NCBI GenBank assembly: GCA_015179125.1 | Contig: WHVA01000206.1 | Span: 62,001 to 126,000 of the forward strand | Length of the DNA: 64,000 nucleotides | Direction of reading: 5' to 3' | Source of the DNA: Gautieria morchelliformis | Taxonomy: Eukaryota; Basidiomycota; Agaricomycetes; Gomphales; Gomphaceae | In this document: positions 55,108-64,000 of the stretch, piece after piece | How positions within the stretch are numbered: position 1 is the first letter of the stretch | How the letters are laid out: each line of letters starts with the position of its first letter | The notes under the pieces: generated by a model | The model's database searches: none | What the model was told of the DNA's origin: nothing | Seen by the model: only the letters and a program-made list of their open reading frames with translations | Translations under genes and position numbers: made by a program

Positions 55108-58100
55108 GCAGAGCCCACCACATCGTCCTCCACCACGAAGTCGTTCATCGTGCCCAAGCTTGCCCGAGACAGCACAAACTGGGTTACCTGGAAGAGTCAA
55201 ACGTTAGCTATGCTAGCATTGACTCGAGGCACAAAACAACACCTGGAGGGGGTTGCCCAGATCCCCCCCCCCCCCCCCCCCCTGATCCCCACTTATCCTG
55301 ACGGTCACACCCTAACGGACGAGGAGGAGGAGGAACTGGAGAGTGTAGAGAAGCGCTGGGACGACTACAACCAGCACAAGGCCACGATAATGACCCAAAT
55401 ATTCACCATTGTCCCCGACAGTGTTCTCATCGAGGTCCGGAACCTATCCACGGCAAAGGAGGTCTGGGATGCGGTATGTGCGAAGCATGAGACAAGGGCG
55501 CTCACCGTCAAAGTAGACATGCAGCACCGAATGTACGAGCTCAAGTGCGAAGACGAGTCGAACGTCCACACGCACCTGGAGACCCTCATGAGGATGCAGG
55601 AGCAACTGGCAGGAATGAATGCCGGACTTATGGATGATGACCTGACTACTGTCATTTTAGGCTCACTCCCTAAGTCGTACCGCTCGCTGATCAACGCAAT
55701 CACGATGTCCGCAGCACATGCTAAAGCCAAGCTAGAGCCGGATCAGGTGGTCAGTATGCTGATCGATGAATTCGAGAGACTGACCATTGAGGAGCACCAA
55801 CTGAAGGCAAACGAGAATGCCCTGGCCGCAGTGAAGGGTCGCAGCGGCACCTCCAATACCACCAGCACCACGAAGTCTGATGTGGAGTGCTGGAAGTGCA
55901 GGAAGAAGGGGCACGTGAAGGCCGAGTGCCGCTCCAAAGCTAAGAAGAAAGAGAAGAAGGACGATGACAAGAAGGGGGGGGACTCAGCGAACACAGCGGC
56001 GGAGAGCGAGGGATTCACCTTCACCACGACGTTCGCCGGACCCACGCTCGCGCTAGGGACGAGCCTGTTGACAGGACAGGAGGTCGATGTCTATGATTCG
56101 GGAGCATCAGGGCACATGTCACTGAACAGGCATCGGTTCCTTACCTTCAGAGAGATCACGCCGCACGCGATCAAGGTGGCAGACAAGACAGTCTTCAAGG
56201 CCGTAGGGATGGGCAACATGAAGGTCAGGACCCCTAACGGGAAAACGACAATGCACGTCATATTAAAAGACGTACTGTATTGCCCAGACTTAGCTTTGAC
56301 CCTGGTATCCTTGGCATGCTGCGACGCAGCGGGATACTCGGTCCTGTTGAAGGACCAAAAATGCCTGATTCGGGACGCTAGAGGGATGCTGCTCAGGCAG
56401 GTCCCGCTCTCGAACGGACTCTACAAGGTGGAGCATGGTTCGACGTTGACAGCGGCAGTGGCGAAAGTAGCATGAAAACAACTCACATTGGATGAACTAC
56501 ACCGCCGCATGGGTCATATCTCGCCGCAAGTCGCCTGGAAACTCATCCAGGATGGGACGGTTACGGGACTCGACATCGACATGTGCAGTCAACCGAGCCT
56601 TTGCACGGCGTGTGCGCAGGCCAAGCTGATGCGCAAGCCCGTCCCACAGAAGCGGGAGGGACCGCGATCCAGCACCTTCGGTGAGAAGGTGCACTCAGAC
56701 GTGTGGGGACCGGCGAACCCTCAGAGCTACGACGGAAAAGAATACTTTGTCAGCTTTACCGACAACCACAACAGGTGGACTTACCTTGTGCCGATAGCGT
56801 GCAAGAGCAAGGCGTTCGGCTGCTATAAGCAGTATGAGGCCTGGGTTGAGACTCAGCACGGTGCGAAAATAAAGAGGTTACAGACTGACCGTGGAGGAGA
56901 GCATCTCTCCCAGGAATTTACAAGCCACCTAAAAGCAAAAGGGATGGTTAGGAGCCTTACCGTGCACGACATGCTGGAGGAGAACGGCGTGTCAGAGTGG
57001 CTGAACAGGACACTACTGGAGCATGCACGGGCCATGCATCTCACAGTAGGCCTACCGAAGTTCCTCTGGACTGAGTTGGTCCAGCACGCAGTGTGGCTGA
57101 AAAATCGCTCGTTGACGCGTGCGCTCGAGGGCAAAACCCCCTATGAGCTTGTTCACAGCACCAAGCCAGATTTAAGGGACTTACCTGAGTGGGGCACGTG
57201 GGTTTTTGTCTTGAGAGAGGACAGTGGCAAGTTGGAGGCTAAAGCTGAGGAGGGAAGATGGGTGGGGTATAGTGACGAAAGTAAAGGGCACAGGGTTTAC
57301 TGGCCCGGGAAACGCCGCGTCACCGTCGAATGTAATGTCACATTCGAAACCCCTGTTCTAGTCACACCCGCCGACGCAGCAGCTGAGGGGGAGTCCTCCA
57401 CCAGCAGCCAGGGCATCAGCGGTGCCCCACAGGACCCACAGCCACAGCCGCAGCACGTGGACCAGGGAAAAATCAACCCACTACAGGGACTCGAGGCCCC
57501 CGACCCCCCAGTGGACCCACCACAAGGCAGAGCCAACGCGCATGGAAACCGTCGGCGTACATGCGAGGCATCGTGGACGGAACCAGTAGCAGCACGGGAT
57601 GCGCGAACGCACCCGTGTACCCGAGAGGGCTACCCATACCCTCAAACGTGTCAGCACTGGTCACCCTCATCGAGCTAGAGGAGGGCCCTGAGGACGAGGG
57701 GGACGTGTCCATCAGACGGGAGCTGGACCAGCACGCGAGATTGAAGACGTGGGACCTTGTGGAACCCCCGGACGGCGTAAACATCGTCGGAAGCAGACTC
57801 GTGTTCCACTACAAACACGATGCTGACGGCAAGGTGGTAAACTACAAGACCCAGCTCGTTGCGCAAGGGTTTACACATGCAGAAGGCATAGATTACACAG
57901 AGACCTTCTCCCCCACCGCCAAACTCTCCGCTATATGCATAATCGCAGCTATCGCAGTCAGAAACGACTGGGAACTAGAACAGACCGACATAGACAGCGC
58001 GTACCTGAACGCACCAATCACGGAGACGGTTTACATGAGACAGCCGAAGGGATATAGACTCCTGGCTAGGAGCACCACGTGTGCCGTCTCAACCGAGCGA

Positions 58101-58577
58101 TCTATGGACTGAAGCAGTCCGGGAGGGAATGGTACGAGATGCTGAGTGGCATCATGTAACGATTCGGATTCAAGCGTTGCGAGGTCAAACACGCGGTTTT
58201 CCACAGGTACGCTGGACAGGATGTCCGCATTGTCGCAGTGGATGTGGATGACTTGACCATGGTGGGGAATTCGAGGGACACGATCTGGCAGTTCAAGGAC
58301 AAGCTGCGTACCGTCCTGAAGATAAAGGACATAGGCGACTTACATTGGTTGCTGGGGATAGGGGTGAAACGGGACCGCACGCTACGCACTATCTTGTTCT
58401 CTCAGCATGCATATGTGCAGAAAATACTAGAAAGGTTCAATCTACAGGATGTGAACCAACTCGGCACCCCACTCGACCCCCACCACAGACTATCCTCGTC
58501 CCAGTCCCCCTCCACCCTGCGCCAGTACGATGACATGCAAAATGTGCCGTACAGAGAGGCCATCGGGTCACTCATGT
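55099..58577 (+). pseudogene. Copia element 2 gag-pol (broken)
   Basis: Read forward: gag with a poly-proline stretch encoded by a C20 run (55,263-55,282); zinc knuckle CWKCRKKGHVKAEC; protease with VYDSGASGHMS (DSG in place of DTG); integrase zinc-binding HRRMGH ... CTACAQAKLM; integrase core HSDVWGP, LQTDRGGEHLS, EENGVSEWLNRT; reverse transcriptase QTDIDSAYLNA, YGLKQSGREWYEML, VDVDDLTMVG; ending at VPYREAIGSLM. A TGA at 56,473-56,475 interrupts one continuous frame between protease and integrase. Frameshifts lie near 57,600 and 58,065, and a stop near 58,157. Domain order equals element 1 but identity is low, so it is a separate family. Confidence 0.85.
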
Positions 58578-59667
58578 TATTTCGTTATTTCATTGCCTTG
58601 CCAAGATGGGAAGGACTTGGAGGAGTCTGTGCATTAACTCGAGTGCAGGAGATATAGGGAAAAGGATTTGAGACTGATAGTGAGAACACTGTTAACTCAC
58701 TCAACTGGACTCAACAATGTGAGTGAATGGGCTGAAACCAATGATTTGTTGTAGCTGAAGTCCTAGCTACTTATACAGTGGTGAACAGGGGTAAAACCCT
58801 ATGGAACATTGGATTACGAGTGTATACATCACCAATGATGTCAATGATGATGCTGTATGCTCCTATGTGGATAATCCATTGATGATAATGTATTCCCCTA
58901 GGAAATGTCCCTCTAGAATCCAATAACAACTCATGTACGTGTCACGACCGGTTTATTTCTCCTACCGCGCTACCTCTATGTTCCCCCTCGTCACTCCCTA
59001 GCATCTTCGCCAGAGTTCGCCGCACCTACCGACCACTTCCCCTCTACGTCCACTCTACCCACTGTTCGCCCCATTCTCCGAACCGCTATTCGCTGCTCGC
59101 ACAGTTTGTCAGCAGGCACGCCATCGAATATGATCGATACTATTCACCCGGCACGATGGTTCATCATTAACCCCATCATCTTCTTAATCCAACCCCATTG
59201 GGTGTTCGTATGGCCAAGGTGTGATCGCAGGACGTCTCTTCCATAGGCCGTGCGGGATCAACCCAGTAAACGAAGAGCCCGTGCAGGGTAGCGTGTATGC
59301 GGGTCCCAAGACATGGTTTTGTCCATAAATGCCTTTGCTCCCTTTATTCTCCGTCGTTTCATGTTCGCATTCTCCCCCCACTCTATTGTATGTTTATTCC
59401 ATCTACCTAGTATCATGACTGCGCACCCCTATCCAACCCTGACTCACAACGGCCTCTTTCCTATTCGCTGATACCTTACGAGCATTCGATATAAGTAGTT
59501 TACATTCACATGTATATTCCCCAGTTCAATTATCATACGTCGTTCATCTTGTGCAGCTTTGACCTCGCCGTGGTCATCACCTTAAGCCTTCTCTTGGAGA
59601 TTCCCATCTTCGACTAGCAAAGGACTTAGGCATCACTGGTGAGTTCTCATACTTCATCTTCGTTACC
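58578..59667. other. Unassigned sequence with an LTR-like stretch
   Basis: From about 58,937 the sequence TGTCACGACCGG resembles the start of a forward gypsy LTR. A TATAAGTAG-like site at about 59,491-59,499 is followed by a transcribed-region-like stretch to about 59,640. The 3' end and a partner LTR are not found. No gene is seen. Confidence 0.35.
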
Positions 59668-59924
59668 TTAGCCTTCGAACCATTTTCTGTGCTGTTGGCA
59701 AAGGGCTCCAAAGGAGCACCTTCACCAGCGAAGGGATTGTCGAGACTTAGACAGCCCTTCCGTGAGACCTTGCATGTTACATCGTCAAGAGTCACAGGCT
59801 ATTTCGCTACGACTGTAGATAGGGTGAGCCCCGGTTAGGCAAACCCTCTTACCTTGTGAACATTCATTGGTTCACCTATTCGCCGAACGGCATACTTATT
59901 CGCACAAGTTATTCAGGCATTCAC
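59668..59924 (-). pseudogene. Copia gag-region fragment, second copy of the 51,150-51,420 segment
   Basis: The segment repeats 51,155-51,415 with a few percent differences and encodes leftward CLSLDNPFAGEGAPLEPFAN. It ends exactly where the gypsy B LTR begins at 59,925. Confidence 0.65.
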
Positions 59925-60480
59925 TGTAAGGGCAACCCTGGCTGGTTGTGGAGATCACACTACCACACAACTGACAAGGGGAAATCCAAAGTATGTATAA
60001 ATGAACGGAGTATACAAGAGAGGGGATTCTCACCTGACAAGGGGAAATACAAAGTATGTATAAATGAACGGAGTATACAAGAGAGGGGATTCTCACCTGA
60101 CAAGGGGAAATCCAAAGAGAAAAGTCTAAGGACCCCCAATGTCAGCGAGCCCGTATTATACTACGCTGCGCAGCCAGGGACAACACTTGGCACCCGCCAT
60201 CAACCCTGCATCCCCCTGACCCCCCTGACCCTTGATCGACCCTTGATGCCACCTATTATGCGAGTCACTTGATTTCCGACACTGTTCCGGGAGTGGAAGT
60301 CGGAAATTAGAGTGGAACTGGCAAGGCGAACAGAACTGGTGGAAGTTCTCCCAGAAGCGGAATCATTTCCAAAAGCGGAGGCGGAGATGGAATCGGAACT
60401 GGAAGCGGAGTCGTAAATGGAGTCGGAACTGGGTGTGGTGTCGGAACTGGAAATGGAAAACAGGGTGTCCCCTGACATCA
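59925..60480 (-). repeat. Gypsy family B 3' LTR (556 bp)
   Basis: It starts TGTAAGGG and ends CTGACATCA on the forward strand. It adjoins a polypurine tract at 60,481-60,491 and lies on the 3' side of leftward pol. It interrupts the copia fragment at its left edge. Confidence 0.65.
59971..60119. repeat. 63-bp tandem repeat inside the gypsy B LTR
   Basis: Units beginning CTGACAAGGGGAAATCCAAA start at 59,971, 60,034 and 60,097 (the last partial), almost identical. Confidence 0.9.
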
Positions 60481-63400
60481 CCCCCCCTCTAGCGTGCTGC
60501 GTCCTCGAAGCACGGGACACGAGGGATTGAAATGCCAGCGAGCGGCTTCGGTGAGGGGCACCGGGGTGTGTCCTATAGAACTCACGGAGTTTGTCTGGAG
60601 CGGAAACATCTTGCTCCGGGACCCACGAATTCTCCTCATACACATACCCTTCCCATTTCACGAGGAATTGGAGTCGTCCTCACACAAACCGGCTGTCCAG
60701 GATCCGTTCCACCACATAGTGCTCTTCCCCATCTACAATTTCCGGTGGAGGTGGCGGACGAGCCTTCCGACCTGGAATTGGGTCCTCAAGCATAGGGAGT
60801 AACTTCACCACGTTGAAGACGGGGTGGAGGCGGGACATGGACATCGGAAGTCGGAGGCGGTATGCATTCCGTCCAACCCTCCGCATCACTGTGAAGGGCC
60901 CAAGGTAGCGGTGGGCATGCTTCTGCGAAGGGCGTGTGGTGCGGATGTCACTTGCATCTAGATACACCTTGTCCCCAACTTGGTACTCCGGGGCAGGAAC
61001 CCGGCGTTGGTTGTAGTACCTTGCCATGTCATCCTTGGCCTTTGCAAGGGCCGACTTGGCTTCCGAAAGGGTGGAGTCCATGCGGTCTCGGAACTCATTG
61101 ACCGTCTCGAGTGGGGAGTCAGCCTGGCGTGGTTCGAAGCCCATCCGCGGGTGTCATCCGGAGTCAAGCATGAAGGGAGTCTGTTACATGGCGGAATGTA
61201 CATGGTTGTTGTATTGAAATTCCGCCAGTGGAAGCAACTCATCCCAGTCATCCTGCCTCTCATTGACAAAGAGGCAGAGATATTGCTCCAACTCCTGATT
61301 GACCCGTTCCGTCTGTCTGTCACCCTGCAGATGGTACGCTGTGGTGGTAGCCAGCTTTATGCCGAGCAGGCGGTAGAGCTCCCGAGTCAGTTCCGCGACA
61401 AACTGCGGACCTCGGTCGGAAACAACTTGCTTCGGGAGCCCATGCAACTTCCAGACATGTGCAAGGAACAGGCGGGCCGCTCCAAGGGCTGTGATCATCG
61501 TGTGCGTCGGAATGAAGTGGGACACCTTGCTTACCGAATCCACGATGTTCATGATTGCATCGTAGCCATGAGACTCCGGGAGTTCAACGATGAAGTCGAC
61601 ACTGATGGTGTCCCAGCGGGATTCGGGAATTGGGAGCAGAACAAGTTCTCCGACAGGCGGATGTCGTTGCGCTTTGGTTCGGAGACAAAGGTCACATGTC
61701 TTCACGTACTGTCCAATGTAGCGGGACATCTGAGGCCACCAGTAATTCCGAGCCACTAACTCCAGCGTCTTCCACCGGCCAGCATGCCCAGCGACCCGTG
61801 TGTCATGGTGCTGGGACACGATGCGGCGGCGGAGGTCCGCCCCACTTGGAACATAGACCTTGCCTCTGAAGTGGAGCAGTCCATCACGTTCCGACCATTC
61901 CGCTACCCGTACAGACCGCGAGTGCCCTTTCCGAAGTTCCTCCACCGCCTTCACCACCGACTCCTCCTTCTCTCCATTCCGGTACTGCCTCCGGATGTCC
62001 CGGAGCATTTCCGCTTCCGCCCCAACTGCAGTCACTCCCTCTAGGGCGCGGATTGCAAAGAGACTAGGGCAGAGCAGTGTCATATCCGCGTTGTCTCCAC
62101 TTCCGCTGCCATGATCCGCACGGCGGGATAGGGCATCAGGCTTGCCCATGGTGCGGCCGGGGCGGTGGTGGAGCATGAAGTCGAACCGGGACAGGTGTAG
62201 GCACCACCGTGCTTGTTGCCGGTTCAACTTCTTAGATGTGCGGAAATACTCGAGGTTCTTGTGGTCTGTCCAGATCTCAATGGGCATAGAGCACCCTCGA
62301 GGAAGTGTCGCCACTCCTCCAGCGCTCGGATGATTGCCAGCATCTCCTTGTCATGGATCTCATAGTTCCGCTCGACCGGACTAAGGCTCTTAGAGAAGAA
62401 GGCAATCGGATGCCACCCCCCACCATCTTCCGATGACTGTTGTGACAAGACCGCTCCGGTAGCTGTGTCAGAAGAATCTGCCTCGACTCGATAAGGGTGA
62501 GAGTCGTCGGGAAAGATCAGGACCGGGGCAGAAGTGATCAGCTCTTTGAGTTTGTCGAAGGAGGCCTGTTCCGGCTCTCCCCACCGCCATCCAACCTCCT
62601 TCTTGGTGAGGTCGAAGAGGGCACGGGCATGGCAGGAGAAGTCCTTGACGAACTGCCGGTAGAAATTGACAAACCCAATGAAGGACTGGACCTCCTTCTT
62701 GTTCCACGGCACGGGCCAATCCGACACACCGGAAACTTTGACTGGGTCCATTTCCACCTTTCCTTCCGACACAATCACCCCAAGATACTCTATCCGTGTC
62801 CGCTCAAATTCGCACTTTTCCGGCTTGAGACACAGGTGGTACTCCCGGAGCCGTTCCAGCACTCTCCGCACGACTTCCCGATGTTCGGACATTGTTTTTG
62901 TGAAGATGAGGATGTCATCGAGGTAGATGCAGACAACCCCTTCTGCTATCATGTCACGGAAAATGTCATTCATCATCGTCTGGAACGTGGCAGGACTGTT
63001 GGTGAGGCCAAAGAACATGACCTGTGGCTCAAAGAGCCCTCGGTTGGTGCGGAATGCGGCCTTCCACTCATCTCCCTCCCAGATCCGAACATTATTGAAG
63101 CCCCAGCGGACATCCAGCTTAGTGAAGTACCTCGCCCCGCGGAGTTGTGTGATCAGTTCAGAAATGAGTGGAATGGGGTACCGGTTCTTGATCGTGATCG
63201 CATTCAAGGCCCGGTAATCCTGCACAAGTCTGAGCGAGCCGTCCTTCTTCTTGATGAAGAACACCGGAGATGCCATGGGTGACTTGGAGGGGCGGATCCT
63301 CCCTGTATGGAGGTTTTCCACAAGGAATGCATCGAGCTCTACCTGCTCCTTGGGTGACAGCGGGTAGACCTTGCAGTTGGTGGGCTTTGACCCAGGCTCC

Positions 63401-64000
63401 AACTCGATGGTGTGGTCCCACAGCTTCCGTGGAGGCAGGGCATCAAACGACTCCTTGGCAAAGATGTCCTCGAACTCCCGCAGGTACTCCGGAATTTCCG
63501 CCTCCGCTCTATCATGCTTCTTGGAGGCTTCAGCAAGGCGTTGCGAAATATTTCCGGTGGTGCGGATGTGTTCCGCTTCCGGCGGAAGGTTTACGTACAG
63601 CAAGCGCTCCCCTTCCGCCAGAGTGTCTTCCGGGCTGAGTCGGATGACGTCGGAGTCGGAATAGGAATCGGAATTGGATGTGGGATCTGGTTCAAATTCC
63701 GCTTCCGAGTCTTCTTCTGCAAGCAGTGGATGGGGGCCGGAACGACATGTCTGTATGAGCTGTTCGGTCTTCCGCTGCTCCTGGCGCTCCTTCCGCACTT
63801 CCGACCGGCACATGTGACACTTGGCTGGGCATCGACTCATCAGTACCTTCCAAGTCTGCCAATTGATCTCCGGGTTGTGCTCCTGAAGCCAGGTAAATCC
63901 GAGGATGATGTCTTGCTTCCCCAGGCTAGTGACTGCAAAGGAAGTGCGTTCTGAGTGTCCATCGTAGTGGAGAATTGTGTCTACTATCTCCGTGATGGAC
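60200..64000 (-). pseudogene. Ty3/gypsy family B pol (5' part beyond the window), broken by stops and a frameshift
   Basis: Read leftward from the right edge: retropepsin end (LGKQDIILGFTWLQEHNPEI, about 63,900); reverse transcriptase (SPVFFIKKKDGSLRLVQDYR, CIYLDDILIF); RNase H (YRVEADSSDTATGAVLSQQS, then IEIWTDHKNLEYF); integrase zinc-binding (HHDTRVAGHAGRWKT ... CDLCLRTKAQ); integrase core (ISVDFIVELPESHGYDAIMN, VVSDRGPQF, QTERVNQELEQYL); GPFTVMRRVG; and a chromodomain (LVKWEGYVYEENSWVPEQD). A one-base shift lies near 62,290. Stops at 61,184-61,186, 61,154-61,156 and 60,680-60,682 interrupt an otherwise continuous reading. The last frame runs through the polypurine tract into the LTR and stops at 60,200. 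Reverse transcriptase before integrase defines Ty3/gypsy. Confidence 0.9.
60481..60491 (-). other. Gypsy B polypurine tract
   Basis: On the minus strand AGAGGGGGGG directly precedes the LTR. It is also read as codons of the pol tail (ARGGV). Confidence 0.65.

Larger units (their letters stand above)
54790..58577 (+). mobile_element. Ty1/copia element 2, 3'-truncated and decayed
   Basis: The 5' LTR (54,790-55,094), primer binding site and gag-pol follow in forward order. Homology ends abruptly near 58,577, just before RNase H, and no 3' LTR exists in the window. Nonsense and frameshift changes show it is dead. Confidence 0.85.

Noticed and set aside
59971..60119. CRISPR-like array
   Set aside because: Units are contiguous 63-bp tandem copies without spacers, inside an LTR of a eukaryotic element.
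1..64000. tRNA, rRNA or snRNA genes
   Set aside because: No A/B-box pair, cloverleaf or conserved rRNA/snRNA words were noticed on either strand. A covariance-model scan would settle this.

Overview
This window is nuclear DNA of a filamentous basidiomycete, probably an agaricomycete. The evidence is short 45-80 bp GT-AG introns that break nearly every host gene, a DUF6533-type gene, a basidiomycete-style MLKL/HeLo-like helical domain, chromodomain Ty3/gypsy elements, and Ty1/copia elements primed by an initiator-tRNA fragment. No bacterial features, rRNA, tRNA or CRISPR arrays were seen.

Layout. (1) 1-4,015 is a host margin: the 3' end of a trehalose-6-phosphate synthase/phosphatase-like gene, a relic of an AMP-binding enzyme, and a DUF6533 membrane-protein gene. 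(2) 4,016-31,350 is a repeat-rich block. It holds an intact copia element (7,816-13,074) with visually identical LTRs and a 5-bp target duplication, a scrambled chromodomain gypsy element (gag forward, pol inverted, itself interrupted), a Tc1-like DD34E transposase with introns, a solo LTR, a 399-bp foldback element, and a unit with about 380-bp terminal inverted repeats that encloses a relic resembling the Argonaute N-terminal region, split by a LINE with a 12-bp target duplication. (3) 31,788-49,101 is a compact gene island: MFS sugar transporter, DML1/misato, mitochondrial uS19, a 7-exon gene joining an MLKL-like bundle to four repeats, an hAT-type MITE, an SRPBCC protein, PAAF1/Rpn14-like WD40 protein, a two-Myb telobox protein, and proteasome subunit RPN9. 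(4) 49,250-64,000 is a second repeat block: a Helitron-like 3' terminus, another copy of the gypsy family interrupted by copia debris, a 3'-truncated second copia element, and a different gypsy element running off the right edge.

The island genes are mainly housekeeping. PAAF1 and RPN9 both concern the 26S proteasome and lie about 3.3 kb apart, separated by the telobox gene, which shares a 198-bp divergent promoter with PAAF1. Nothing joins the island genes into one pathway. The most unusual items are the MLKL-like/repeat protein, the TIR unit with the Argonaute-like relic, and the gag-pol start codon lying inside the primer binding site of both copia elements. Many in-frame stops in the decayed elements look like CGA to TGA changes, as expected from deamination of methylated CpG.
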